Shown in pieces: positions 43,841 to 53,661 of a stretch of DNA of 64,000 nucleotides. Where the stretch lies: assembly GCA_046233135.1 (NCBI GenBank), contig JBJXHN010000012.1:42643-106642 (forward strand), written 5' to 3'. Source of the stretch: JBJXHN01 sp046233135 (GTDB taxonomy: Bacteria; Pseudomonadota; Alphaproteobacteria; Rhodospirillales; Rhodospirillaceae). The notes under the pieces were generated by a model. That model did no database searches, was not told the origin of the DNA, and worked only from the letters and a program-made list of their open reading frames with translations. Both the position numbers and the translations under genes were made by a program. Each line of letters opens with the position of its first letter. The stretch's first letter is position 1.

Positions 43841-45304
43841 TCAGATCCCCATGCAGATGTACTTGGTCTCCAGGTAATCCTCGATCCCCTGGCGCGCACC
43901 TTCACGGCCCAGGCCGCTTTCCTTGATGCCGCCGAAGGGGGCGACCTCGGTGGAGATGATGCCCTCGTTCACCCCGACCATGCCGGCCTCCAGCGCTTCG
44001 GCGACCCGCCAGACCCGGGAAACGTCGCGGCTGTAGAAATAGGCGGCCAGACCGAATTCCGTGTCGTTGGCCATGGCGACCGCCTGTTCCTCGGTCTCGA
44101 AGCGGAACAGGGGGGCCAGGGGGCCGAAGGTCTCTTCCCTGGCCACCCGCATGGCCGGGGTGACATCGGCAATGATGGTCGGTTCGAAGAAGGTGCCGCC
44201 CAGGGCATGGGGCCTGCCGCCGGTGACGATCCGCCCGCCCTTGGACAGGGCGTCGGCCACGTGTTCTTCCACCTTCCGCAGGGCGGCGGCGTTGATCAGC
44301 GGCCCCTGGTGGGTCACCCCATCCAGCCCCGGACCAACCGCGAGGCAGCGCACCGCCCCGGCCAGCTTTTCGGCGAAGGCGTCATAGACGCCGGCCTGCA
44401 CGTAGATCCGGTTGGCGCAGACGCAGGTCTGGCCCGTGTTGCGGTATTTCGACGCCAGCACCCCCTGGACCGCCTTGTCCAGATCGGCGTCGTCGAAGAC
44501 GATGAACGGCGCGTTGCCACCCAGTTCCAGGCTGACCTTTTTCACCGTGTCGCTGCACTGCTTCATCAGGATCTTGCCCACCGCTGTGGAGCCGGTGAAC
44601 GAGAGCTTGCGGACCAGCGGATTGCCGGTCAGTTCCGCCCCCACCGCCGCCGCGTTGGCGCGGGAGCAGGTGACGACGCTGAGCAGCCCGGCCGGCAGCC
44701 CCGCCCGTTCGGCGAGAACCGCCAGGGCCAGGGCGCTGAGCGGCGTGTCTTCCGCCGGCTTGACCACCACCGGGCAGCCGGCGGCCAGCGCCGGCCCGAC
44801 CTTGCGGGTGATCATGGCGATGGGGAAGTTCCACGGGGTGATCGCCGCCGCCACGCCGATGGGCTGGCGGATGACCACCAGGCGCTTGTCCGCGCCGTGG
44901 GCGGGGATGACCTCGCCATAGGCCCGCTTGCCTTCCTCGGCGAACCATTCGATGAAGCTGGCGCCGTAGGCCACCTCGCCCCGGGCTTCGGCCAGCGGCT
45001 TGCCCTGCTCGGCGGTCATCAGAACGGCCAGGTCGTCCTGGGCGGCCATGATCAACTCGAACCAGCGGCGCAGGATGGCTGCCCGCTCCTTCGCTGTTCT
45101 CGCGCGCCAGGCCGGCCAGACCCGGTTCGCGCCGCCGATGGCCGCGCGGGTGTCTTCGGCGGTCATGTCGGGAACCCGGCCGATCTCCGAGCCGTCGGCC
45201 GGGTTGGTGACGGGGAAGTCCGCCCCGGTGCGGGCGCGGACCCAGGCGCCATCGATCGGGGCGGTGTCGCGCAGCAGGTCGCGGTCGCGAAGGGGCAGGC
45301 TCAT
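43841..45304 (-). CDS. gabD: NAD(P)-dependent succinate semialdehyde dehydrogenase-like aldehyde dehydrogenase
   Basis: A 487-residue ALDH of GabD type. ITPWNFPIAMITRK, the general-base glutamate in SLELGGNAPF and the nucleophilic cysteine in NTGQTCVCANR are present. It is last in the homoprotocatechuate operon, 30 bases after the HpaI aldolase gene, which releases succinic semialdehyde; oxidation of that product to succinate is the natural role. An independent use in 4-aminobutyrate metabolism cannot be excluded. Confidence 0.85.
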   Translation of the reverse strand: MSLPLRDRDLLRDTAPIDGAWVRARTGADFPVTNPADGSEIGRVPDMTAEDTRAAIGGANRVWPAWRARTAKERAAILRRWFELIMAAQDDLAVLMTAEQGKPLAEARGEVAYGASFIEWFAEEGKRAYGEVIPAHGADKRLVVIRQPIGVAAAITPWNFPIAMITRKVGPALAAGCPVVVKPAEDTPLSALALAVLAERAGLPAGLLSVVTCSRANAAAVGAELTGNPLVRKLSFTGSTAVGKILMKQCSDTVKKVSLELGGNAPFIVFDDADLDKAVQGVLASKYRNTGQTCVCANRIYVQAGVYDAFAEKLAGAVRCLAVGPGLDGVTHQGPLINAAALRKVEEHVADALSKGGRIVTGGRPHALGGTFFEPTIIADVTPAMRVAREETFGPLAPLFRFETEEQAVAMANDTEFGLAAYFYSRDVSRVWRVAEALEAGMVGVNEGIISTEVAPFGGIKESGLGREGARQGIEDYLETKYICMGI

Positions 45305-45334
45305 CCGCTGTGTCCTTGTTCCGGCGGGATACGA

Positions 45335-46102
45335 TCAGGCTTTGTGGGTGCGGGCGAGGACCCGCATGGCATTGGCAAGCAGGGTGACGTCGATGCCCAC
45401 GGCGATGAAGGTCGCGCCGGCCTCTCTGGTCCTGGCGATGAACGCGGGGTCGGTGGTCAGCACGCCGGCAGCCTTGCCCGCTGCGCGGATGCGACCCAGG
45501 GCGTTGAGCACGGCGTCCATCACCTCCGGCGTGGTCGGCCGGCCCAGGTAGCCCATGTCGGCGGCAAGGTCGGAGGGGCCGATGAACACCCCGTCCACCC
45601 CCTCGACGGCCAGGATGTCGTCCAGGGCAGCGATTCCCGCCCGGCTTTCGACCTGCACCAGCAGGCAGATCTGGTCGTTGGCGGTGGTCAGGTAGTCGGG
45701 GATGCCGGCGAAGCGCGATGCCCGGGCGAGCGCCGAGCCGACCCCGCGGATGCCCTGGGGCGGATAGCGGGTGGCGCGCACCAGGGCCTCGGCCTGCGCA
45801 CCGCTGTCGACCATGGGGATCAGCAGGGTCTGCGCCCCGGCGTCCAGCACCTGTTTGATGATCCAGCTTTCGCCGATGGGCAGGCGTACCACCGGGTGGG
45901 AGTCCGATGCCTGGATCACCTGCAGCTGGGCGAGGATGGAGCGCAGGTCGTTGGGCGCATGTTCTCCATCGACGACCAGCCAGTCGAAGCCGGCAGTGGC
46001 CGAGATCTCGGCGGCGTAAGGCTCGGCGAGCCCGACCCAGCAGCCGATCTGAACCTGGCCGTCCCGGAGCTTCTGCTTGAACACATTGAGCGGCGCGGGC
46101 AT
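45335..46102 (-). CDS. hpaI: 4-hydroxy-2-oxoheptanedioate aldolase (HpaI)
   Basis: A 255-residue class II pyruvate aldolase (HpcH/HpaI family). FDWLVVDGEHAPND, LLIPMVDSGAQAEALV, YPPQGIRGVGSALARASRF and GVFIGPSDLAADMG cover the metal- and pyruvate-binding residues. It cleaves 4-hydroxy-2-oxoheptanedioate to pyruvate and succinic semialdehyde. The ATG at 46102 is preferred to the one six bases upstream because TAGGAG would leave no spacing for the latter; that ribosome site overlaps the hpaH stop codon. Confidence 0.92.
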   Translation of the reverse strand: MPAPLNVFKQKLRDGQVQIGCWVGLAEPYAAEISATAGFDWLVVDGEHAPNDLRSILAQLQVIQASDSHPVVRLPIGESWIIKQVLDAGAQTLLIPMVDSGAQAEALVRATRYPPQGIRGVGSALARASRFAGIPDYLTTANDQICLLVQVESRAGIAALDDILAVEGVDGVFIGPSDLAADMGYLGRPTTPEVMDAVLNALGRIRAAGKAAGVLTTDPAFIARTREAGATFIAVGIDVTLLANAMRVLARTHKA

Positions 46103-46111
46103 GGGCATCTC

Positions 46112-46918
46112 CTATGCGAAGGTGATCGAGACGTGGCCGAAGGCGCCGAAGTCGGCGGTGATGTGCGACCCCGGGGGCGCCTCGACAGGGCGGATGAAGG
46201 ACCCTGACAGGACCACATCCCCGGCCGCGAGGGAGTCCCCGTAGTCGGCCAGGCGGTTGGCCAGCCAGACAATGCCCATCACCGGATCATTCAGGACCCC
46301 GGCGCCCAGGCCGGTTTCCTCCACCTCGCCATTCCTGCTGACGATCGCGCCGATCCATCGCAGGTCGAGCGCGGTGGGGTCGTGCCGCTGCGTCCCCAGA
46401 ACGATGCCGGCGTTGGCAGCGTTGTCGGCGATGGTGTCGAAGACTGCCCGCAGGGTCCCGGTTTCCGGATCCTTGCGCAGGATGCGGGTGTCGAGGATCT
46501 CCAGCGAGGGCGCCACGTAATCGGTGGCGGCGATCACCTGCTCGCGGGTCACGCCGGGACCGGCCAGGGGCGCTTTCAGGACGAAGGCGATTTCCGCCTC
46601 GACCCGGGGCTGTATGTAGCGGTCGCGGGGGACCATGCTGCCGGTGTCGAAGAACATGTCGTCGAACAGCAGGCCGCTGTCGGGGATGTCGATCTTCAGT
46701 GCATCCTGCATGGCCTTCGAGGTCAGGCCGATCTTCCAGCCCCGCACGGTGCGGCCGGCGGCGATCTTGCGCTTTACCAGGGCGGCCTGCACCGCATAGG
46801 CGTCGTCCATGTCCATGCCGGGGTTGGCAAGGCTGAGCAGGCCGATTTGCCGGCGGGTGACTTCCGCCTGGAACAGGGCTTCGGCGGCGGCGGCGATGGC
46901 GTCCGGGGTCATGGTCAT
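46112..46918 (-). CDS. hpaH: 2-oxo-hept-3-ene-1,7-dioate hydratase (HpaH)
   Basis: A 268-residue hydratase of the MhpD/HpaH/4-oxalocrotonate decarboxylase family. GWKIGLTSKAMQDALKIDIPD, QPRVEAEIAFVLK and the C-terminal GSFIRPVEAPPGSHITADFG are characteristic of HpaH, with the metal-binding glutamates of VEAEIAF. It adds water to 2-oxohept-3-enedioate, making the HpaI substrate. Its start overlaps the hpaG stop by four bases. Confidence 0.93.
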   Translation of the reverse strand: MTMTPDAIAAAAEALFQAEVTRRQIGLLSLANPGMDMDDAYAVQAALVKRKIAAGRTVRGWKIGLTSKAMQDALKIDIPDSGLLFDDMFFDTGSMVPRDRYIQPRVEAEIAFVLKAPLAGPGVTREQVIAATDYVAPSLEILDTRILRKDPETGTLRAVFDTIADNAANAGIVLGTQRHDPTALDLRWIGAIVSRNGEVEETGLGAGVLNDPVMGIVWLANRLADYGDSLAAGDVVLSGSFIRPVEAPPGSHITADFGAFGHVSITFA

Positions 46919-47784
46919 TGTTCGTCCACCACTCCGTTGCGCAGGCTGCCGATCCCTTCGACTGCGATTTCCACGACGTCGCCGGGCTTCAGGAAGATCG
47001 GCGGATCGAAGCGGGCGCCGGCCCCGGTCGGCGTTCCGGTGACGATGACGTCGCCGGGCACCAGGGTGGTGAAGGTGGAGATGTATTCGATCTGCCTATC
47101 GATGGGGAAGATCATCCGCCCGGTCCGGTCATCCTGCCGCAACTCGCCGTTCACCGTTGTGGTCAGGCGCACGTCTTCCACCTGCGACTCGTCGGTGAAG
47201 GGCACCAGCCAGGGACCCATGGCGCCCGAGCCGTCGAAGTTCTTGCCCTGGGTGACGTTGAACTTGGCGTGGCGCACCCAGTCGCGCAGGGTGCCTTCGT
47301 TGCACAGGGTCAGGGCGGCGATGTGGTCGTAGGCCTGCGTCCGGGGGATATGCCGTCCGCCCTTGCCGATCACCACGACGATCTCGCCTTCATAATCCAG
47401 CTGGCCGGAAGCCTTGGGCCGGGTCAGCGGCACGTCATGGCCGACGAAGGAGCGGGGGAAGCGGATGAACAGCGACATGTTCTTCGGCGCGTCCTGGCCG
47501 TCCTTGTATTCGGCGTTGCGGTCCGGAAAGTTGACGCCGACGCAGATGATCTTTTCCGGCGCGGGAATGGGGATCTGGTAGGAAAAGCTGCCGTCCGCAT
47601 GGGTCACCGCCTTGCCCTTGGCGGCGGTGGCGAGGGCGGACAGGCCATCGGCCGCGATCACCTCGCGCAGGGTCGGCCACTGGGGGAAGGCGGGAGACAG
47701 GGCAATCATGCCGCCGTCGGCGACGGCACCATAGAAGGTGCCGTCTTCGGTCGAATAGGTCGCGAATTTCGTATTCGTTGTCAT
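46915..47784 (-). CDS. hpaG: Fumarylacetoacetate hydrolase-family protein (HpaG-type isomerase/decarboxylase)
   Basis: A 289-residue FAH-fold protein. ICVGVNFPDRNAEY, SGQLDYEGEIVVVIGKGGRHI with the metal-binding E-x-E and TGTPTGAGA are the conserved segments. In E. coli HpaG is a two-domain decarboxylase/isomerase of about 430 residues; here only one FAH domain is present and no second copy occurs in the operon. It could carry out decarboxylation of 5-oxopent-3-ene-1,2,5-tricarboxylate, isomerisation, or both. Tight spacing with hpaD and overlap with hpaH show co-translation. Confidence 0.85.
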   Translation of the reverse strand: MTTNTKFATYSTEDGTFYGAVADGGMIALSPAFPQWPTLREVIAADGLSALATAAKGKAVTHADGSFSYQIPIPAPEKIICVGVNFPDRNAEYKDGQDAPKNMSLFIRFPRSFVGHDVPLTRPKASGQLDYEGEIVVVIGKGGRHIPRTQAYDHIAALTLCNEGTLRDWVRHAKFNVTQGKNFDGSGAMGPWLVPFTDESQVEDVRLTTTVNGELRQDDRTGRMIFPIDRQIEYISTFTTLVPGDVIVTGTPTGAGARFDPPIFLKPGDVVEIAVEGIGSLRNGVVDEQ

Positions 47785-47792
47785 GACCCTGC

Positions 47793-48653
47793 TTACGCTC
47801 CTTCGACGGGGAAAACGAAGTTGACCTGGCCGGTGCCGGAGCTGGGGAAGTATTCGCTGATCTGCTCGCCCTTGCCGGTGTACTTGTCCCAGCCCAGGGC
47901 GCCGAACATCATGACGGTGTCGTGCATATAGCCCTCGCCGGAGCAGTGACGGGCGTAGTCCGGCAGCATCTTCAGGAAGGTGGCGATGTCGCCGTTCTTC
48001 CACATCTCGATCACATGCAGGTCAACCTGGCGGTTGAATTCGCTGGAGATGGTGAAGGTGCCGTTGTTGGCTTCGTAGATGTCGTTCTCCCAGATCTTGT
48101 GGGACAGCGAGCCCGAGGCGACGAGGGCGACGTTATGGTCGCTTTCCTCGATGGCTTCGCGGATCGCCTCGCCGACCTTGCGAGAGGCTTCCTGGCTGTG
48201 CACCGTGCACCAGCCGCCGATGGACACCACCTTGAATTGCTTGTCCTCGTTCATGTAGCGCATCGGCACCAGGGTCCCGTATTCCAGTTCCAGGGAGTCG
48301 ATCTGGTGGGACAGGGTGTATACGTCCTTGGCCATGGCCTTTGCTGCGATCAGGTCGCCCAGTGCGGCATTGCCGGTGTATTCGTATTCCAGATTCTGGA
48401 TGAACTGGGGAAACTCGTTGCTGGTGAAGATGCCCTTGAAGGCGTGGTTGGCATTGATGTGATAGCCGGCGTTCACCACCCAGTGGGTATCGATGACGAC
48501 GATGGTATCTACCCCCAGCGCGCGGCAGCGGCGGCCGATTTCCTTGTGGCCATCGATGGCGTGCTGGCGGGTTCCGTGCACCCGGCCCGGCTGTTCGGAC
48601 ATGATCATCGTCGGGACGTGGGTCACTTTCGCGACCAGGCTGAGTTTACCCAT
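47793..48653 (-). CDS. hpaD: 3,4-dihydroxyphenylacetate 2,3-dioxygenase (HpaD)
   Basis: A 286-residue class III extradiol dioxygenase (LigB-like). H12 (KVTHVPTM) and the later DTHWVV histidine, plus the acidic ligand further on, match the ferrous-iron site; GWCTVHSQEA and SGSLSHKIWEND are HpaD segments. It cleaves homoprotocatechuate to 5-carboxymethyl-2-hydroxymuconic semialdehyde. The ATG follows AGGAGACTCTC. It sits after the TRAP genes with a 53-base gap. Confidence 0.93.
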   Translation of the reverse strand: MGKLSLVAKVTHVPTMIMSEQPGRVHGTRQHAIDGHKEIGRRCRALGVDTIVVIDTHWVVNAGYHINANHAFKGIFTSNEFPQFIQNLEYEYTGNAALGDLIAAKAMAKDVYTLSHQIDSLELEYGTLVPMRYMNEDKQFKVVSIGGWCTVHSQEASRKVGEAIREAIEESDHNVALVASGSLSHKIWENDIYEANNGTFTISSEFNRQVDLHVIEMWKNGDIATFLKMLPDYARHCSGEGYMHDTVMMFGALGWDKYTGKGEQISEYFPSSGTGQVNFVFPVEGA

Positions 48654-48706
48654 GAGAGTCTCCTGTTGGTGACGTTTCCGGGCGGCTTTTCCGCCCTTTG
48701 TTGTGG

Positions 48707-49993
48707 TTACAGCAGGCCGAGCGCCAGCCAGGGGAAGGCGATCAGCATCCCAAGACGTACGATGTCCGAAAGGACGAACGGGAAGACGCCCCGGAAGATT
48801 TCCTTGATCGGCACCTCGGGTGCCACGGATTTGATGACGAACACGTTCATCCCCACCGGCGGCGTGATCAGGCCCAGTTCGACGGTGATGACCGAGATCA
48901 CGCCGAACCACACCGGATCGAACCCGGCGGCCTGGACCAGCGGATAGACCACCGGCACGGTCAGCAGCAGCATCGCCAGACTGTCCATCACGCAACCCAG
49001 CAGCATGTACAGCACCAGCACCGCAAACAGCACCGCATAGGGTGAAAGGCCCAGTCCCGTCACCAGATCGACAAGCGAGAACGAGATGCGCGAGACGGAC
49101 AGGAAGTAGCCGAAGATCTCGGCGCCTATGACCATGAAGAAAATCATCGAGGACAGGAACAGGGTTTCCTCCATGGCCTCGACGAACTGGTGCAGGGTCA
49201 TGCCGCGCACCAGGGCGATGACCAGGGTGCAGGTGGCGCCCACAACCGCGGCTTCGGTCGGGGTGAACAGGCCGCCGTAGATGCCGCCGATGATGAAGGC
49301 GAAAGTGGCGCCGAAGGGCAACAGCCCCTTCAAGCCGACGATCTTCTCCCGCAGAGTGGTCGAGACGCCGGGTTGGGCGACGCCCGGCCTGATGCGCACC
49401 ACCAGCGCAATGGTGACGCAGTAGAGCACGAGGCCGAGCAGCCCTGGTATGATCCCGGCGATGAACATGTCGCCCACACTCTGTTCGGTGATCAGGGCAT
49501 AGAGCAGCAGGGCGATGGAGGGCGGGATCATGATCCCCAGGGTGCCCCCCGCCGCCAGGGTGCCGGTGGCCAGAGAGACCGCATAGCCGCCGCGCTTCAT
49601 TTCCGGCAGGGCGACCCGGGACATGCTCGCCGCCGTGGCCAGGGAGGAGCCGGAAATGGCCGAGAACACCCCGCAGGAGGAGACGGCGGCGAGTGCCATG
49701 CCGCCCCGCCATCCGCCAAACAGGCAGCGCGCGCCGTCGAACAGCTCGGAGGACATCCGGGCCTTGGAGGCGAACACTCCCATCAGGATGAACATGGGGA
49801 TGGGACTGAAGGAATAGTTGGTCAGGGTTTCGAAGGGGCCGACCTCAAGAATATGCAGGGCCGGGGGAAAGGCGACGATCAGTCCGAACCCGACGAATCC
49901 GGTCAGGGCCATGGCCAGGGCGATAGGGCAGCGCAGGGCGATCAGGCCCAGCATTCCGGCGATGGAGATATATCCGATGGCGGCCGCGCTCAT
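48707..49993 (-). CDS. TRAP transporter large permease subunit (DctM family)
   Basis: A 428-residue DctM-type permease with about twelve membrane helices; SSLATAASMSRVALPEMKRGGY and VMDSLAMLLLTVPVVYPLV are family segments. Its start overlaps the DctQ stop (ATGA). Lying between hpaE and hpaD, it should import a substrate of the homoprotocatechuate pathway, such as 3,4-dihydroxyphenylacetate or 4-hydroxyphenylacetate. Confidence 0.93.
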   Translation of the reverse strand: MSAAAIGYISIAGMLGLIALRCPIALAMALTGFVGFGLIVAFPPALHILEVGPFETLTNYSFSPIPMFILMGVFASKARMSSELFDGARCLFGGWRGGMALAAVSSCGVFSAISGSSLATAASMSRVALPEMKRGGYAVSLATGTLAAGGTLGIMIPPSIALLLYALITEQSVGDMFIAGIIPGLLGLVLYCVTIALVVRIRPGVAQPGVSTTLREKIVGLKGLLPFGATFAFIIGGIYGGLFTPTEAAVVGATCTLVIALVRGMTLHQFVEAMEETLFLSSMIFFMVIGAEIFGYFLSVSRISFSLVDLVTGLGLSPYAVLFAVLVLYMLLGCVMDSLAMLLLTVPVVYPLVQAAGFDPVWFGVISVITVELGLITPPVGMNVFVIKSVAPEVPIKEIFRGVFPFVLSDIVRLGMLIAFPWLALGLL

Positions 49994-50499
49994 TGTGCCA
50001 CGGTTCCTTGTCTGATCTGTTCGAAGGCGCCGAGCACGCCGCGCAGCCCCAGCATGACCGCGCAGGCCGTAATGCCGGCGTAGATGATGGACAGTGGGAT
50101 CAGCAGATCCTGGGTGGTCTCACCGGACAGGGCGACGCGGCCGATGGCGGCCTGGAACTGCCCGGCCATGCCGAAACCCATGGCGCCGAAGCCGAAGGAA
50201 TAAAGGCCTTCGACGATAGCCCTGGTGCGCCGGCTCCAGCCATCCGTGAACAGGTCGACGACCACCTGGCCACGATGCACGGAATGGGGCAGGGCCAGCA
50301 GAACGGCGAACAGCAGGCCGTAGCGGACGATCTCGATCCCGCCTTGATAGGTGACATCCAGGGCGCCTCCGGTCAGGCTGAACAGCGTTCGCGAAATGAT
50401 TTCGAGAAGCACCGCTGCCATGATGACCAGAAGGAGACCCCCGGCCGTGTAGTGCATGGCCTTGGTGATGGTATGCACGATACGGATGAAAAGGCGCAT
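49990..50499 (-). CDS. TRAP transporter small permease subunit (DctQ family)
   Basis: A 169-residue protein with four hydrophobic helices (about residues 15-37, 50-72, 92-112 and 128-150), matching DctQ. It bridges the binding protein and the DctM permease, and overlaps the dctM start. A strong hairpin lies in the 69-base gap upstream, after the binding-protein gene. Confidence 0.88.
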   Translation of the reverse strand: MRLFIRIVHTITKAMHYTAGGLLLVIMAAVLLEIISRTLFSLTGGALDVTYQGGIEIVRYGLLFAVLLALPHSVHRGQVVVDLFTDGWSRRTRAIVEGLYSFGFGAMGFGMAGQFQAAIGRVALSGETTQDLLIPLSIIYAGITACAVMLGLRGVLGAFEQIRQGTVAQ

Positions 50500-50524
50500 G
50501 ATTGCCTCCGTCCAATGGTCTACA

Positions 50525-50561
50525 CCGGCCCTTCCCCAACCTGCTTCGGGAGAAGGGCCGG
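50525..50561 (-). terminator. Intercistronic hairpin between dctP and dctQ of the hpa operon
   Basis: CCGGCCCTTC pairs perfectly with GAAGGGCCGG across a 17-base interior in which CCC/GGG can extend the stem. No T-run follows on the minus strand. It probably protects or attenuates the transcript so that the binding protein is made in excess over the membrane subunits. Confidence 0.6.
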
Positions 50562-50568
50562 ACGGGGC

Positions 50569-51585
50569 TTATTCGCAGCTCTCGGCGAGTTCCTGGGCGC
50601 GGGCATAGACGGCACGCGCGGGCAGGCCTTTTCCTTCCAGATCGGCGATATAGGCTTCGACGGCACCCGACAGCACGGGCGCCCAGGCCGGGTTGATGAC
50701 GCCGCCTTCGACCATATAGATCGTGTGGCCCAGCTCTTCGGCTTCCTTCCTGCCCTGGTTATCGAGCTTGTCGAACAGCTGGCCGGCGGTCCTGGCCCAG
50801 GAGGGGCCGGAATTGTCGTCGATGACCTTCTTCATGGCATCGGACAGGCCGTCATAGACGTCCTTGTTCATGGTCACCACAAAGGCGGTGTTGTAGAGCG
50901 TGCCGAGGTCGGTGTGGTTCTTCACCAGCTCGTTCAGGCGGAAGACCTTGGCGCCTTCCCAGGGGAAGGCCGCGCCGTCGATCACGCCGCGCTGTACGGA
51001 CTGATAGGATTCCGGCGCGGGCAGGCCTACCGGCTGTGCCCCCAGGTCCTCCAGGATCTTGGCGATCAGGGTGGACGGGCGGCGGATGCGCAGGCCCGCC
51101 AGATCCGCCGGCTCCTTCACCAGCTTTTCGGTCGTGTGCAGCATGCCGGGGCCATGGGTGAAGAAGAACAGCGGTTTGGTGTCCTTGAACTCGCTGTCCA
51201 GCAGGCCCTCGTCATACAACCCCTGAAGGATGCACGACCCGTGCACCGCGCTTTTGGTCAGGCCCGGCACCTCGACCAACTGGGACAGCGGGAAGCGGTT
51301 GGCCGTATAGCCCAGGACGGTGGCGGTGGCATCCATGATGTGGTTGCTGACCGCTTCATACTGGGCCGGGGCCTTGGCCAGGGTCTGGGAGGGATAGACC
51401 TCGACCTTGAGATCACCGCCGGACTCCTTTTCCACCCCATCGGCCCAGATCTGGAAGATTTCCGTATGGGGACCGGACACGACCGGCCAGAAGTGGCCGA
51501 ACCGCAGGGTTTCGGATGCCTGGGCCGAAGGCAGGGCCGCCAGCCCGGCAAGGCCGCACAGGGCAGCAAGAAGACGCTTTTTCAT
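50569..51585 (-). CDS. TRAP transporter periplasmic solute-binding subunit (DctP family)
   Basis: A 338-residue binding protein with a signal peptide of about 23 residues (ending PSAQA), then SETLRFGHFWPVVSGPHTE. The conserved ADLAGLRIRRP carries the arginine that usually fixes the substrate carboxylate. It is embedded between hpaE and hpaD, which strongly suggests that its ligand is the aromatic acid degraded by the operon. A ribosome site AGGGAGATCCAAGGA precedes the ATG. Confidence 0.92.
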   Translation of the reverse strand: MKKRLLAALCGLAGLAALPSAQASETLRFGHFWPVVSGPHTEIFQIWADGVEKESGGDLKVEVYPSQTLAKAPAQYEAVSNHIMDATATVLGYTANRFPLSQLVEVPGLTKSAVHGSCILQGLYDEGLLDSEFKDTKPLFFFTHGPGMLHTTEKLVKEPADLAGLRIRRPSTLIAKILEDLGAQPVGLPAPESYQSVQRGVIDGAAFPWEGAKVFRLNELVKNHTDLGTLYNTAFVVTMNKDVYDGLSDAMKKVIDDNSGPSWARTAGQLFDKLDNQGRKEAEELGHTIYMVEGGVINPAWAPVLSGAVEAYIADLEGKGLPARAVYARAQELAESCE

Positions 51586-51627
51586 TCCTTGGATCTCCCT
51601 TGATGACGCTTGATTTTCTTGTTTTGG

Positions 51628-53139
<1,512 letters not shown>

Positions 53140-53140
53140 G

Positions 53141-53536
53141 TCAGTTTCCTCCCTTCTTCATGAAGTCGCGGATGGATCCTCGTTTCGGGCTCAGCTCCGG
53201 ATCGATGTCCCGCATCTCGAACGACAGGGCGAAGGGGCGTTCGGCAAACAGCGGCTCAAGGAACCCTTCGGCCGCTGCGAAGATCCGGGCGGTGGCCGCC
53301 TTGCGGTCGTCCAGGCTGCGTCCGGCGCGCAGGCGGACGGAGATGTCGATGAACCCGGCGTCGGGCAGGGTGCCGTCGGCGATGGCATAGGCGTCACAGC
53401 GCAGAGCGCGCACCCGGATGCCTGCTTCGGGCAGCACGCCGGTGGCCGCGCCGGCCGCACGCAGAACCTCGCACAACGCCGGAATGTCGACGGCCGCTTC
53501 CAGATTGGCCGAGTACTCGATGGTGAAATGGGCCAT
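53141..53536 (-). CDS. hpaF: 5-carboxymethyl-2-hydroxymuconate Delta-isomerase (HpaF)
   Basis: A 131-residue CHMI-family protein: MAHFTIEYSANL at the start, AGRSLDDRKAATARIF in the middle and LSFEMRDIDPELSPKRGSI near the end. In the tautomerase superfamily the mature N-terminal residue is the catalytic Pro-1 (MPH... in E. coli); here the codon after ATG is GCC, so the protein begins Met-Ala-His. Either the enzyme works without Pro-1 or its function differs. It is the first gene of the hpa operon, directly after the candidate HpaR operators. Confidence 0.85.
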   Translation of the reverse strand: MAHFTIEYSANLEAAVDIPALCEVLRAAGAATGVLPEAGIRVRALRCDAYAIADGTLPDAGFIDISVRLRAGRSLDDRKAATARIFAAAEGFLEPLFAERPFALSFEMRDIDPELSPKRGSIRDFMKKGGN

Positions 53537-53549
53537 CCCTGCATCCTAT

Positions 53550-53580
53550 TTAATTAACAAGTTCATCATTAACATGTTAA
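53550..53580. promoter_or_regulatory. hpaR-hpaF divergent control region with two candidate HpaR operators
   Basis: In the 125-base divergent gap an AT-rich island contains TTAATTAA (53550-53557) and the perfect palindrome TTAACATGTTAA (53569-53580). The decamers TTAACAAGTT (53554-53563) and TTAACATGTT (53569-53578) differ at one base and are 15 bases apart. Palindromes like these are expected for MarR-type repressors and overlap the likely hpaF promoter, so HpaR binding is probable. Confidence 0.6.
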
Positions 53581-53661
53581 GTACATGCCGGCCCGCAGCG
53601 AGTCAAGGAGGGATTCCCTCGTGGCCGTGTTGGTGTATCTTGCAGGGAGCTGAAACGTCAC

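Noticed and set aside
44207..46207. 666-codon open frame on the plus strand
   Set aside because: Antisense of the aldehyde dehydrogenase and hpaI, both of which show intact catalytic motifs.
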